Origin: Novosphingobium aquimarinum
GTDB taxonomy: Bacteria; Pseudomonadota; Alphaproteobacteria; Sphingomonadales; Sphingomonadaceae
Direction: 5' to 3'
Assembly (NCBI RefSeq): GCF_009746585.1
Contig: NZ_WRPO01000022.1
Coordinates: forward strand, 1 to 64,000
Length of the DNA: 64,000 nucleotides
Positions 45,786-55,172 of this stretch are shown here, in pieces. Each line of letters opens with the position of its first letter. Position 1 is the first letter of the stretch. The notes beneath the pieces are model-generated. The model searched no databases. It was not told where the DNA came from and worked only from the letters and a program-made list of their open reading frames with translations. The position numbers were made by a program, and so were the translations under genes.

Positions 45786-46430
45786 ATGACGATACCTGTC
45801 CTTTCGATACAGTGCGGGAGTGTCGGCGCTCTGCCCGACGGGACCCCGAGTGCCATCGCGAAGGCGCCCGCCAAGGGCCCGGTACGCGTCACGCGCCTGG
45901 GTCTCGAAGGCGATGCGCAAGCCGACCTTGCCGTCCATGGCGGTCCGGACAAGGCCGTGCATCACTATCCGCATGATCATTATTCGTGGTGGGGTGAGGC
46001 GATCGGTGCGCATCCGCTTCTCGCGACGCCCGGGGCCTTCGGCGAAAACGTATCCACCGAGGGATTGACCGAGGAGACGGTCGCGATCGGCGACGTCTAT
46101 CGCCTCGGCAGCGCCTTGGTCGAAGTGAGCCACGGACGGCAGCCTTGCTTCAAGCTCGATGCCCGCTTCGGAAGGCGCGACATACTTTCGAACGTGGTCG
46201 GTTCGCGCCGCTCTGGCTGGTACTACCGCGTGCTGGAGGAAGGCGCGGTGGAGGCGGGAGACGCGCTGGATCTGGTCGAACGCCCTTGGCCCGATTGGAC
46301 CGTCGCGCGCGTCTTCGGATTGCTCATCGCCGGCGATCACAAGCGCGACCGTGCAGGTCTCGAAGCGCTCGGCGCCGTCGCCGCGCTCGCCGAGCCATGG
46401 GCCAAGCGGCGCGCAGCCTTGCTGGGTTAG
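45786..46430 (+). CDS. MOSC-domain protein (YiiM-like)
   Basis: A 214-residue MOSC (molybdenum cofactor sulfurase C-terminal) protein. Motifs: VTRLGLEGDAQADLAVHGGPDKAVHHYP near residue 40 and GRQPCFKLDARFGR with the conserved Cys expected to hold sulfur or bind Mo cofactor. GENVSTEGLTEETVAIGDVYR matches the family barrel. YiiM-type proteins reduce N-hydroxylated compounds; whether this one does is not shown by sequence. A GTG one codon upstream is an alternative start. Confidence 0.85.
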   Translation: MTIPVLSIQCGSVGALPDGTPSAIAKAPAKGPVRVTRLGLEGDAQADLAVHGGPDKAVHHYPHDHYSWWGEAIGAHPLLATPGAFGENVSTEGLTEETVAIGDVYRLGSALVEVSHGRQPCFKLDARFGRRDILSNVVGSRRSGWYYRVLEEGAVEAGDALDLVERPWPDWTVARVFGLLIAGDHKRDRAGLEALGAVAALAEPWAKRRAALLG

Positions 46431-46439
46431 CCGGCGCGC

Positions 46440-47444
46440 TTAGCCCCGCACCAGCCCCAGGGCCTCGTAAGTGCGGGACAGCGTCGGCGCGGCGAGAGTG
46501 CGTGCCTTCTCCGCACCCTTGGCTAGGATCGCACTCAGGGCGGCGCGGTCCTGCTTCAGCTCAACGAAGCGGGCGTTGATCGGGGCCAGGGTCTCGACCA
46601 GCAGCTCGCCCAGCGCGGGCTTGAACTTGCCGAAGCCTTCGCCACCGAACTCGGCCAGCACGGCGTCGACGCTGCTGCCTGCCATTGCCGCGTAGATCGC
46701 CACGAGGTTCTTGGCTTCGGCGCGCCCTTCCAGCCCCGCCGGGTCGGATGGCAGGGGTTCCGGGTCGGTCTTGGCCTTCTTGACCTTCTGCATGATCGTG
46801 TCGGCATCGTCGGTCATGTTGATGCGGCTCATGTCCGAAGGCTCGGATTTCGACATCTTGGCCGATCCGTCGCGCAGGCTCATGATCCGCGCCGCTTCGG
46901 GCGGGATGAACGGTTCGGGCAGCGTGAAAACGGGATCGTCTTCGCTGGCGAAGTCGTTGTTGAACTTCTGTGCGATGTCGCGCGCGAGTTCGAGATGCTG
47001 CTTCTGGTCGTCGCCCACCGGCACGTGGGTGGTCTGGTAAAGCAGCACGTCGGCCGCCTGGAGCACCGGGTAGGTGAACAGCGCGGCGGACGCGCCTTCG
47101 CGGTTCTTGCCCGCCTTGTCCTTCCATTGCGTCATCCGGTTCAGCCAGCCCATCCGCGCGGTGCCGTTGAGCAGCCATTGCAGTTCTGCATGGGCGGGAA
47201 CCTGGGTCTGGTTGAACAAGTACGAACGATCGGGATCGACGCCGCAAGCGACCAGCGCCGCGACCATCTCGTAGGTATTCGCGGTCAAGGTCGCCGGATC
47301 GTGCGGCATCGAGATCGCGTGAAGATCGGCGAGGAAGAACAGGCATTCGCCGTCATCTTGCATGCGCACCCAGTTCCGGATCGCGCCCAGGTAATTGCCG
47401 AGGTGCAGGTTGCCGGTGGGCTGAATGCCGGAGACGATACGCAT
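46440..47444 (-). CDS. trpS: Tryptophanyl-tRNA synthetase
   Basis: A 334-residue class I aminoacyl-tRNA synthetase. The HIGH-equivalent is in GNLHLGNYLGAIRNW and the KMSKS loop in GSAKMSKSEPSD; PVGDDQKQHLELARDIA binds tryptophan. Normal length for bacterial TrpRS. It lies 15 bp after murJ on the minus strand, last in a secB-murJ-trpS run. Confidence 0.97.
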   Translation of the reverse strand: MRIVSGIQPTGNLHLGNYLGAIRNWVRMQDDGECLFFLADLHAISMPHDPATLTANTYEMVAALVACGVDPDRSYLFNQTQVPAHAELQWLLNGTARMGWLNRMTQWKDKAGKNREGASAALFTYPVLQAADVLLYQTTHVPVGDDQKQHLELARDIAQKFNNDFASEDDPVFTLPEPFIPPEAARIMSLRDGSAKMSKSEPSDMSRINMTDDADTIMQKVKKAKTDPEPLPSDPAGLEGRAEAKNLVAIYAAMAGSSVDAVLAEFGGEGFGKFKPALGELLVETLAPINARFVELKQDRAALSAILAKGAEKARTLAAPTLSRTYEALGLVRG

Positions 47445-47458
47445 TGTGGTTCTCTTGC

Positions 47459-49054
47459 TTATTCGGACAGATCGACCGGCCTGGGCGGCCGCTTACGTCG
47501 CCGTAGCTGCGCGATGAGGTCCTTGTCGAGCGCGCCGATCACCCAGGCGACAGCGAAGAAGACGACCAGCCCCGAGACGCAGAGCACCGCCAGCGACCAG
47601 ACGCGCTCGATCACGTTGCCGCCGTAGCGGTCCGCCATCAGCGGCATCAACAGCCACAGCGCCGCGCCCATCGCCACCGTTGCGACCAGTTGGCGCGCGA
47701 TGCGTCCGGTCAGCTTCCAGGTCAGGTGGAACCAACCGCGCTTCTGCAGGATCGTATAAAGCGCCAGCACGTTGATCGTCGAAGTGAAGGCGGTCGCTCC
47801 CGCCAGACCGACGATGCCGTAGCGCGGCACCACGTAGAAATTGATTGCGATGTTGATGACCAGGACGGTGGCGGCGATCCAGACCGGCGTGCGGGTGTCC
47901 TCGCGGCTGAAGAACCCGGGCTGGAAGACCTTCACCAGCACGTAGCTCGGCAGACCAGCGACGAGCGCGATGACGATGTTCGACATCACCGCGCCATTTG
48001 CCACGGTCATCTTGCCGCCGACGAAGAAAGCCGTGACGAAGGCCGGCGCGCAGATCGCCAGCGCCACCGCGGCGGGCAGCGTCAGCAGCGTCGCCATCTC
48101 GACCGCGTTGGTCTGCAACCGCTGCGCCTCGCGCATGTCGCCGGACTGGATGTGGCGCGCCAGCATCGGCAGGATCGCGGTGCCCAACGCAATGCCGACG
48201 ATGCCCAGCGGCATCTGGTTGAGTCGGTCGGCATACTTCAGCAGCGTCAGCGATCCCTGCTCGAGCGAGGTCGCGAAGAACGTGTCGACGAACTGGCTGA
48301 TCTGGTAGACGCCCGCGCCGAGCGTGGCCGGAAGGATCAGCATCGCCAGCCGCTTGACGTCCGGAGTCAATTTCGGCGCGCTCAGCTTCAGCCGCACGCC
48401 CGCGCGCCGCGTCGCCCAGGCCATGTAGAGCAGCTGCGCCACGCCTGCGACGGCGACCGCAATCGCCTGGACGTAAGCGACGGTCACGTCGGTTCCGCCC
48501 GCCTCGCGCAGATAATAGCCGGTGATGATCCCGGTGATCAGCACGAGATTGAGCAGCACCGGCACGAAGGCGCCCGGCGCGAACTTCGAGTGCGCGTTGA
48601 GCACCCCCGAAAGCATCGCCACCAGGCTCACCAGACCGAGATACGGAAAAGTGATCTGGCTGAGGTGCACCGCCAGCTCGAATTTTCCGGGGACGTCCTG
48701 ATATTCGCTGGCCAGCAGCCAGACGATTCCCGGCATCGCCAGCATCGCGATGGCGGAAAAGCCGAGCAGCACCCAGACGAACACCGCCAGCACGTGATTG
48801 GCAAAGACCTGGGCCGCGTCCTCACCGCCTTCGGACGAAAGCGCGCGCGTGTACATCGGCACGAAGGCGACCGAGAACGCGCCTTCCGCGAACAGCCGCC
48901 GGAACGTGTTGGGAAGCACGAAGGCGAGCTGGAAGGCGTCGGCCGCAAGCCCCGCGCCCAGCACCCGCGCGAGCAGCATGTCGCGCACGAAGCCGAAGAC
49001 CCGGCTGAGTGCCGTGAGTCCGCCGATCGTCCCGACGTTGCGAACGAGGCTCAT
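47459..49054 (-). CDS. murJ: Lipid II flippase MurJ
   Basis: A 531-residue MOP-superfamily membrane protein (MviN/MurJ) that flips lipid II to the periplasmic face for peptidoglycan synthesis. The N-terminal segment VRNVGTIGGLTALSRVFGFVRDMLLARVLG carries the conserved Arg residues of the central cavity; FRRLFAEGAFSVAFVPMY is a family signature. Fourteen membrane helices can be traced. The basic C-tail (RRRKRPPRP) is cytoplasmic. It sits 43 bp after secB. Confidence 0.95.
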   Translation of the reverse strand: MSLVRNVGTIGGLTALSRVFGFVRDMLLARVLGAGLAADAFQLAFVLPNTFRRLFAEGAFSVAFVPMYTRALSSEGGEDAAQVFANHVLAVFVWVLLGFSAIAMLAMPGIVWLLASEYQDVPGKFELAVHLSQITFPYLGLVSLVAMLSGVLNAHSKFAPGAFVPVLLNLVLITGIITGYYLREAGGTDVTVAYVQAIAVAVAGVAQLLYMAWATRRAGVRLKLSAPKLTPDVKRLAMLILPATLGAGVYQISQFVDTFFATSLEQGSLTLLKYADRLNQMPLGIVGIALGTAILPMLARHIQSGDMREAQRLQTNAVEMATLLTLPAAVALAICAPAFVTAFFVGGKMTVANGAVMSNIVIALVAGLPSYVLVKVFQPGFFSREDTRTPVWIAATVLVINIAINFYVVPRYGIVGLAGATAFTSTINVLALYTILQKRGWFHLTWKLTGRIARQLVATVAMGAALWLLMPLMADRYGGNVIERVWSLAVLCVSGLVVFFAVAWVIGALDKDLIAQLRRRKRPPRPVDLSE

Positions 49055-49097
49055 GCCCGCGGGGCCCGCTCTGGAAGGTTCGCTGTGCCCGGTCGGC

Positions 49098-49607
49098 TCA
49101 GGCGTTGCCGACCGGCGCGCCTATGCCGTCGTTCTGCTGTGCCGCCAGCTGCTGGACATAGAGGCCGTTGAAATCGATCGGATCGAGCATCAGCGGCGCA
49201 AAGCCGGCGTCGCGCACGGCATCGGCAATGATGCGGCGGGCGAACGGGAAGAGAATGCGCGGCGCTTCGGCATAGAGGAACGCGTGGGCCTGACCGTCCT
49301 CGAGATTGCGCATGCCGACGAGCGCGCAATAGGTCAGCTCGACCATATAGGCGGCGCCTTCGTCGTAGCCGGCCTTCGCCGTGATCTTGAGCTCGACTTC
49401 GTGGACTTCGCCCTCGATCGGACGCGCGCCGATGTTGAACTGGATGTCGATCTGCGGCGTGCCTTGCCAGGAATGGCTCTGCGGCGCGTTCGGATTCTCG
49501 ACCGAGAGATCCTTCACGTACTGCGTGATGATGCCGGCGCTGGGATCGGTGTCCGCGCCGTTGCCGTCGAGGTTGAGGTCGGAGATGATGTTGCCTTCAT
49601 CGGCCAT
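49098..49607 (-). CDS. secB: Protein-export chaperone SecB
   Basis: A 169-residue tetrameric chaperone that keeps preproteins unfolded and delivers them to SecA. Family motifs: QYVKDLSVENPNAP, VELKITAKAG, YCALVGMRNL and EAPRILFPFARRIIADAVRDAGFAPLML (split here for length: FPFARRIIADAV then GFAPLMLDPIDF). The start at 49607 gives MADEGN; upstream in-frame sequence has no homology. It is divergent from the Tim44-like gene, as in many alphaproteobacteria. Confidence 0.96.
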   Translation of the reverse strand: MADEGNIISDLNLDGNGADTDPSAGIITQYVKDLSVENPNAPQSHSWQGTPQIDIQFNIGARPIEGEVHEVELKITAKAGYDEGAAYMVELTYCALVGMRNLEDGQAHAFLYAEAPRILFPFARRIIADAVRDAGFAPLMLDPIDFNGLYVQQLAAQQNDGIGAPVGNA

Positions 49608-49875
49608 GATGGATTGCTCTCGCTCTCGAAATGTCGTGTCGAAACTGGAGCGGGCGCCTAGCACTCGCCGATGCGGGCGGCAATGCTGCTTGCCGCCGCC
49701 GCTGTCGAACAAAGAGACGACGAGACGAAGCCGCCACGCGGTATATGGACGAAAAATTACCCCCTAAGGTGCACTCACGCGTTGTTCATTTGTCAAGATT
49801 ACCTATCTCAGGCTATGCTTGGCGCTGACTTTCGAGCGCGAGCTCACACGCCGTAAAAAGGATGGACCTGTAAGC

Positions 49876-50553
49876 GTGACTGTCGAAATCGTAATCCTGG
49901 CGATGATCGCCGCATTCCTCGGGCTCAGACTCTACTCGGTGCTTGGGCGCCGTGCGGAGCATGAAGAGGAACCGATCGCCGGACGGTTCGAGGGTCCCGC
50001 CGGGGCTCCGCGCGGTCCCGCTGCGCAACGTGGCCACGAAGACAAGGCTTCCGCCAACGGCGCAACTCCGCCGCGCATCCGCGAGATGCCGCGTACTACG
50101 CCGCTGGTCGAGCGCGGGCTGCAGGAAATCGTCGCGGCCGATCGCCGGTTCGATGCCTTCGCCTTCGTCGATGGCGCGAAGACCGCGTATCGCCTCGTGC
50201 TCGAAGCTTTCTGGCGCGGCGATCGCGAAGAGCTGCGGCAGCTGTGCGACGATGAGGTCTACGAAGGCTTCGCTCAGGCGATCGATGCGCGCGAAGCGGC
50301 GGGCGAGCAGCTCGACAACCGCCTCATCCGGATCGAGGAAACGCAGATCACCGGGGCGCAGTACGAAGCGCCCAATGCGCGAATCACCGTGCGCTTCCGC
50401 AGCGACATCGCCGCGGTGACGCGCGACTCCGAGGGTACGATGATCGCCGGCTCACTCGATGATGCCATCGAATCGATCGATGTCTGGACATTCGTGCGCG
50501 ACGTGCGCTCGCCCGATCCCGACTGGATGCTCGAGGAAACCGACGAGGGTTAA
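49876..50553 (+). CDS. Tim44-domain membrane protein (TimA-like)
   Basis: A 225-residue protein with one N-terminal membrane segment (VEIVILAMIAAFLGLRLYSVLG), a variable linker (about 28-80) and a C-terminal Tim44 domain (FDAFAFVDGAKTAYRLVLEAFW, about 97-118; TVRFRSDIAAVTRD; VDVWTFVRDVRSPDPDW-like end). The bacterial relatives face the periplasm and are related to the mitochondrial import motor factor. The start is a GTG at 49876, since the AUG frame nearby is closed; AAGGA lies 13 bp upstream. Gene order secB/Tim44/mltA/smr is conserved. Confidence 0.85.
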   Translation: MTVEIVILAMIAAFLGLRLYSVLGRRAEHEEEPIAGRFEGPAGAPRGPAAQRGHEDKASANGATPPRIREMPRTTPLVERGLQEIVAADRRFDAFAFVDGAKTAYRLVLEAFWRGDREELRQLCDDEVYEGFAQAIDAREAAGEQLDNRLIRIEETQITGAQYEAPNARITVRFRSDIAAVTRDSEGTMIAGSLDDAIESIDVWTFVRDVRSPDPDWMLEETDEG

Positions 50554-50556
50554 CCG

Positions 50557-51810
50557 ATGCCCTCTTGCAGGACGGCGGCGCGCGGTCCGCTCCCCGCCTT
50601 TCTGCAATTCGGCAGCGTTGCCTGTCTTCTGCTGTTGCTTGGTGCTTGCGTCCGGATCATTCCGGGGGACACGCGGGGCTCGCCGCCCCCGCCGGTCACA
50701 TCGCCTCCACCCGGCTCCTTGCCTGAAACGACCGCAGAAAGTGCCATCGCGCTGGGCGTGAGCGCCGGGCCAACGGTCGAGTCGCTCGATCTTCGCCAAG
50801 GCGATGCGGCGACTGCCTTGCTCTCTTTTCACGAAAGCTGCCCCAAGCTCGTAACCCGAGAAGATGCCTCCGGGCTGACTCGCCCGGCGGACTGGCAAGA
50901 GGCGTGCGACGCCTTCGCCAGTTGGCCTTATGCCGATGGCCCGGGTTTCTTCGAACGCTATTTCGAGACGGTGCGAGTCGGCGATGGCAGCGCTTTCGCG
51001 ACGGGCTATTTCGAACCCGACATCGCCGGATCGCGGGAACGTCTGCCAGGCTTCGATGTCCCCGTCTATGGCTTGCCGGACGATCTGGTGCGGGCGCGAC
51101 CGGGGGATGCGGAGCCCACGTCCAAAGAACAGATGCCGCTCGGCCGTTACGACGCGCAAGGCAACTTCGTTCCCTACTTCGATCGCACGGAAATCGAGAA
51201 CGGCGCGCTCGCCGGGCGCGGCCTCGAGATCGGCTGGGCGGCGGATCCGGTCGAGTTCTTCTTTCTCCAGATCCAGGGCTCGGGCATGCTGCGCGCGCCT
51301 GACGGCACGATCATGCGGATCGGCTATGCCGGGCAGAACGGGCGCGGCTATACCGGCATCGGCGGCGTGATGCGCGAGCGGGGGCTGATCGGTGACGGAC
51401 CGGGCCAGTACCCCGGATCGATGCAAGGCATCATGCAGTACATTCGCGAGCATCCGGTCGAAGGCCGTGCGCTGATGCGCGAGAATCAGAGCTGGATCTT
51501 CTTCCGCGAACTGACCGGCGATGGCCCACTGGGCGCGCTGGGCGTCCCCGTCCGGCGCGAAAGCTCGGTCGCGACCGACCCGCGGTTCACCCCGTTGGGC
51601 GCGCCGGTCTGGCTCGAACTGGATCGCACCGTGGCCAATGGCTTGTGGATCGCGCAGGATACCGGCGGAGCGATCAAGGGGCCGAACCGGTTCGACACCT
51701 TCTGGGGCAATGGTGAGGAAGCGCGCCAGATCGCCGGCGGCATGAGCGGGCGCGGCCGTGCGCTGGTGTTCGTGCCCAAAGGGACGCTCGCGCGGCTCGG
51801 CATCCGGTGA
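50557..51810 (+). CDS. mltA: Membrane-bound lytic murein transglycosylase A
   Basis: A 417-residue outer-membrane lipoprotein that cleaves glycan strands to 1,6-anhydromuropeptides. The signal ends in LLLLLGAC. The MltA domain has TGYFEPDIAGSRER and QGSGMLRAPDG, the 3D domain at the end has the catalytic Asp in IAQDTGGAIKGPNRFDTFWG (about residues 366-385). Longer than E. coli MltA (365) mainly in the N-terminal third. It starts 3 bp after the Tim44 stop and overlaps smr by 4 bp. Confidence 0.95.
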   Translation: MPSCRTAARGPLPAFLQFGSVACLLLLLGACVRIIPGDTRGSPPPPVTSPPPGSLPETTAESAIALGVSAGPTVESLDLRQGDAATALLSFHESCPKLVTREDASGLTRPADWQEACDAFASWPYADGPGFFERYFETVRVGDGSAFATGYFEPDIAGSRERLPGFDVPVYGLPDDLVRARPGDAEPTSKEQMPLGRYDAQGNFVPYFDRTEIENGALAGRGLEIGWAADPVEFFFLQIQGSGMLRAPDGTIMRIGYAGQNGRGYTGIGGVMRERGLIGDGPGQYPGSMQGIMQYIREHPVEGRALMRENQSWIFFRELTGDGPLGALGVPVRRESSVATDPRFTPLGAPVWLELDRTVANGLWIAQDTGGAIKGPNRFDTFWGNGEEARQIAGGMSGRGRALVFVPKGTLARLGIR

Positions 51811-52385
51811 GGCGTCCGGGGCGCCGGCTCAGCGCGGAGGAAGCCGAAGCCTGGGCCCAGGTGGCGCGCACCGTCGCGCCGATCGAGGCGGCTCGCCTCA
51901 AGCCGGGCGTTGCGGACAAGCCGGCGCCAAAGCCAGCTCCTTCGGGACAGCCTCAACCCTCGAAATCCAAGCAACCCGTCAGGCCGAAGGCACCACCGCC
52001 CAAGCCGCCGCCGGCTCCCGCGCCTTCGCAGCGTGCCAACAGTCTCGATTCGACTTGGGATCGCAAGCTGACGCGGGGCACGGTGATGCCCGACTACACG
52101 CTGGATCTGCATGGTGCGTCGCTCGACGTCGCCTATTCGCGACTGCTGCATGGTCTGGCACAGGCGCGCGCGCTCGATGCGCGCGTGGTGCTCGTCGTGA
52201 CCGGCAAGCCCCGGCCCGTCGATGCCGCGGATCGCGGCACGCGGCGCGGCGCGATCCGCGCGAAGATCGTCGACTGGATCGCGGCGAGTTCGATGGCGAG
52301 CGAGGTCGCCGCCATACGAAACGCGCACCGGCGCCATGGAGGCAGCGGTGCGCTGTATGTAATCCTGAAAAGACGCAGAGGCTGA
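51807..52385 (+). CDS. Smr-domain protein
   Basis: A 192-residue protein. The N-terminal half is a Pro/Lys/Ala-rich linker (PKAPPPKPPPAPAPS); the C-terminal half is an Smr domain (TLDLHGASLDVAYSRL with the LDLH motif; LVVTGKPRPVD in place of the usual TGxG; GSGALYVILKR). Smr domains are nicking or RNA-cleaving endonucleases related to MutS2. GTG start overlaps the mltA stop (GTGA). Last gene of the Tim44-mltA-smr unit. Confidence 0.88.
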   Translation: MRRPGRRLSAEEAEAWAQVARTVAPIEAARLKPGVADKPAPKPAPSGQPQPSKSKQPVRPKAPPPKPPPAPAPSQRANSLDSTWDRKLTRGTVMPDYTLDLHGASLDVAYSRLLHGLAQARALDARVVLVVTGKPRPVDAADRGTRRGAIRAKIVDWIAASSMASEVAAIRNAHRRHGGSGALYVILKRRRG

Positions 52386-52406
52386 TTGCTCAGCCCCGAG
52401 CGAATT

Positions 52407-52592
52407 TTACCCGAACTTGTTGTTGAGGGCCGATGCCATGTCTTCGCTTCTAGCAAGAGCGAAAGTCATGGGCCCCTTTTTACGCAGTGACTGGCAAATC
52501 CAAATGCCGTTGTCATTGCAATAGTCACGAAGATCTTCGAAGTTCTCTTCAAGATAGGCGAAGCGGTGAAAGTCCGATATGCTGTTGATCAT
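52407..52592 (-). CDS. Small hypothetical protein in an AT-rich patch
   Basis: A 61-residue frame starting MINSISDFHRFAYLEENFED and ending SALNNKFG; upstream starts extend it to 77 residues (52640). It is acidic, with no Cys-rich or membrane pattern, and does not match a family I recognise. The local base composition is much more AT-rich than the flanks, and the predicted protein has a natural composition, which favours a real but foreign gene. A palindrome at 52696-52730 separates it from ahpF. Confidence 0.4.
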   Translation of the reverse strand: MINSISDFHRFAYLEENFEDLRDYCNDNGIWICQSLRKKGPMTFALARSEDMASALNNKFG

Positions 52593-52695
52593 GCATACCT
52601 TTATATACCGTATTGCAGCATTTTTCAACCCACTTGTCACAAACCATTGTCGGTTGGCCTTGCGGGACTTCCAAAACGCGCCGCTTCATCATGCG

Positions 52696-52730
52696 AAACG
52701 GGCGGAAATCCTGAGGATTCCCGCCCGTTT
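52696..52730 (-). terminator. Long hairpin after ahpF
   Basis: AAACGGGCGG (52696-52705) and CCGCCCGTTT (52721-52730) are perfect arms; inner bases AATCC/GGATT add five pairs, giving 15 pairs with one mismatch and a 3-nt loop (TGA). It lies 21 bp past the ahpF stop. Only three T follow on the minus strand, so it may terminate or stabilise the 3' end; it is also readable from the plus strand. Confidence 0.65.
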
Positions 52731-52750
52731 GCGACCCTGCAGGGAAGGGG

Positions 52751-54340
52751 TCAGGCCGCCTGCGCGATCTCGTCCACGGCTTCGTTGCGGATGAGATAAT
52801 CGAAGGCGCTGAGCGCCGCCTTCGATCCCTCGCCCATGGCGATGATGATCTGCTTGAACGGCACCGTGGTCGCATCGCCGGCGGCAAACACGCCCGGCAG
52901 GTTGGTCGCGGCATGGCCATCGATCACGATCTCGCCGAACTTCGACAGTTCGAGGCCGGAATCCTTCAGCCATTCGGTGTTGGGCACCAGCCCGATCTGT
53001 ACGAACACGCCTTCGAGCTCGACGTGCTTTTCCTCGCCGGTTTCGCGGTTCTTGTAGCTGAGGCCATTGACCAGCTCGCCGTCGCCGGTGACTTCGGTGG
53101 ACTGCGCCGACACCAGGATGTCGACGTTCTTCATCGAGCGCAGCTTGTCCTGCAGCACCTGATCGGCGCGCAGCTTGGAATCGAACTCGATCAGCGTGAC
53201 GTGGCCGACGATGTTGGCAAGGTCGATCGCGGCTTCGACGCCCGAGTTGCCGCCGCCGATCACTGCGACGCGCTTGCCCTTGAACAGCGGGCCGTCGCAG
53301 TGCGGGCAGTAGGCGACGCCGCGGTTGCGGTACTCGAACTCGCCCGGCACGCCGAGATTGCGCCAGCGCGCGCCGGTCGACAGGACCAGGCTGCGCGCCT
53401 TGAGGGAAGCGCCGTTGGCGAACACGACTTCGTGCATGCCGCCGGGCTTGGTCGCCGGGATCAGCTTTTCGGCCTTTTGCAGGTTCATGACGTCGATATC
53501 GTACTGACCGACATGCGCCTCGAGCGCGGCGGCAAGCTTCGGGCCCTCGGTGTAGGACACCGAGACGAAGTTCTCGATGCCCATCGTGTCGAGCACTTGC
53601 CCGCCGAAGCGTTCGGCGGCGATGCCGGTGCGGAAGCCCTTGCGGGCGGTATAGATCGCGGCCGAGGCGCCGGCGGGGCCGCCGCCGATGACGAGGACTT
53701 CGAACGGATCCTTGCCTTCGATCTTGGCGGCAGCGCGCGCTTCAGCATTGGTGTCGAGCTTGGCCAGAACTTCCTCGACGCTCATCTTGCCGTTGGCGAA
53801 GCTTTCGCCGTTGAGGAAGACCGCGGGCACGGCCATGACGCCGCGTTCCTCGACTTCGTCTTTGAACGCGCCGCCTTCGATCAGGGTCGCCGAAATATGC
53901 GGGTTGAAAAGTGCCAGCAGCGTCAGCGCCTGCACCACGTCGGGGCAGTTGTGGCACGACAGCGAGAAATACATCTCGAAGTTGAATTCGCCTTCGAGGT
54001 CGCGGATCGCCTGCAGCGTCTCGTCGGAGACCTTGGGCGGGTGGCCGCCGCTCCACAGGAGCGCGAGCACCAGCGAGGTGAATTCGTGGCCGAGCGGGAC
54101 GCCGGCAAAGCGGACCCACACGCTGGGGTCGGAGGCGCGGCGCACGATGAAGCTGGGACGGCGTTCGTCGTCGCCGTCGAACTTGGCGGAAACCTTGTCG
54201 GACAGGGCATCGATCTGCGTGAGCAGGTCGCGCGTCTCGGTCGACTTCGCATCGTCGCCCAGAGAGGCGACGAGCTCGATCGGCTCGCGAAGCATGCCGA
54301 GATATTGAGTGAGCTGTTGCGTCAGATTGGCGTCGAGCAT
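52751..54340 (-). CDS. ahpF: Alkyl hydroperoxide reductase subunit F
   Basis: A 529-residue flavoprotein that passes electrons from NADH to AhpC. The N-terminal double thioredoxin-fold domain has its active CxxC in SCHNCPDV (about 128-135). The FAD site [19 protein letters not shown] starts near residue 213, the second disulfide is [12 protein letters not shown], the NADH site [14 protein letters not shown] follows, and [13 protein letters not shown] is at the end. Start ATG 54340 has GAGGAAT upstream. It is separated from ahpC by a perfect 11-bp hairpin. Confidence 0.97.
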   Translation of the reverse strand: MLDANLTQQLTQYLGMLREPIELVASLGDDAKSTETRDLLTQIDALSDKVSAKFDGDDERRPSFIVRRASDPSVWVRFAGVPLGHEFTSLVLALLWSGGHPPKVSDETLQAIRDLEGEFNFEMYFSLSCHNCPDVVQALTLLALFNPHISATLIEGGAFKDEVEERGVMAVPAVFLNGESFANGKMSVEEVLAKLDTNAEARAAAKIEGKDPFEVLVIGGGPAGASAAIYTARKGFRTGIAAERFGGQVLDTMGIENFVSVSYTEGPKLAAALEAHVGQYDIDVMNLQKAEKLIPATKPGGMHEVVFANGASLKARSLVLSTGARWRNLGVPGEFEYRNRGVAYCPHCDGPLFKGKRVAVIGGGNSGVEAAIDLANIVGHVTLIEFDSKLRADQVLQDKLRSMKNVDILVSAQSTEVTGDGELVNGLSYKNRETGEEKHVELEGVFVQIGLVPNTEWLKDSGLELSKFGEIVIDGHAATNLPGVFAAGDATTVPFKQIIIAMGEGSKAALSAFDYLIRNEAVDEIAQAA

Positions 54341-54400
54341 CGGATTCCTCATTGAATGAAAAGGGGCAAAGGCGCGCGGATCGTTGGCACGCGGCGGTAG

Positions 54401-54426
54401 GAAGGGCCGGCCGCAGCCGGCCCTTC
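54401..54426. promoter_or_regulatory. Perfect 11-bp hairpin between ahpC and ahpF
   Basis: GAAGGGCCGGC (54401-54411), loop CGCA, GCCGGCCCTTC (54416-54426). It sits in the 99-bp gap between the ahpC stop and the ahpF ATG, both on the minus strand. No T run follows, so it probably attenuates or marks a processing point that leaves more ahpC than ahpF message. Confidence 0.6.
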
Positions 54427-54439
54427 GCACGTCATGGGA

Positions 54440-55003
54440 TCAGAGCTTGCCGACGAGGTCGAGCGAGGGCGCGAGCGTGCCGCTGCCTTCTTCCCACTTC
54501 GCGGGGCAGACTTCACCGGGGTGGGCGCGCACGTACTGCGCGGCCTTGATCTTGCGGACGAGTTCGGTCGCGTTGCGGCCGACGCCTTCGCAGGTGATTT
54601 CCATGATCTGGATCACGCCATCGGGATCGACGACGAAGGTCGCGCGGTCGGCAAGGCCCATGTCGCGCAGCACGCCGAACGACTTCGCCAGTGCGTGAGT
54701 CTGGTCACCCAGGAACGCGTACTTGATCTTGCCGATCTTGTCGGAGGTGTCGTGCCAGGCCTTGTGGCTGAAGTGCGTGTCGGTCGAGACGCCGAACACT
54801 TCCACGCCCATGCCCTGAAGCGTATCGTACTGCTCGCCGAGATCTTCGAGCTCGGTGGGGCAGACGAACGTGAAGTCGGCCGGGTAGAAGAAGAAGACCG
54901 CCCACTTGCCGGCGATGTCCTTTTCGGTGACGTCGAAGAAGTCCTTGCCGGTCTGGAAGGCGGTGGCCTTGAACGGCTGAACCGTGCTGCCGATGATACC
55001 CAT
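54440..55003 (-). CDS. ahpC: Alkyl hydroperoxide reductase subunit C (2-Cys peroxiredoxin)
   Basis: A 187-residue typical 2-Cys peroxiredoxin that reduces H2O2 and organic peroxides. Peroxidatic Cys in [19 protein letters not shown] (about residue 47) and resolving Cys in [11 protein letters not shown] (about 166). [16 protein letters not shown] is the usual start. Upstream 55004-55172 (169 bp) must carry its promoter; repeated GATC tetramers near 55096-55142 may be relevant but do not match an OxyR site clearly. Confidence 0.97.
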   Translation of the reverse strand: MGIIGSTVQPFKATAFQTGKDFFDVTEKDIAGKWAVFFFYPADFTFVCPTELEDLGEQYDTLQGMGVEVFGVSTDTHFSHKAWHDTSDKIGKIKYAFLGDQTHALAKSFGVLRDMGLADRATFVVDPDGVIQIMEITCEGVGRNATELVRKIKAAQYVRAHPGEVCPAKWEEGSGTLAPSLDLVGKL

Positions 55004-55172
55004 GAATAAATCTCCCTCTGTCTGGGTGGAATTGACAGGTGGGAGATAGGGTGGATGCCGGGCGCTTTGTAGATGGAAGAGCCGATGGACCTGATCGGCT
55101 CAGTCGATCTTTGGCAGATCGCTTGTGCGAGATTTTCGATCAATCGCCCGCCAGTGGCGATAAGACGCGCTC

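Noticed and set aside
55090..55145. OxyR-type site upstream of ahpC
   Set aside because: Repeated GATC tetramers are present but spacing and bases do not fit the OxyR pattern.
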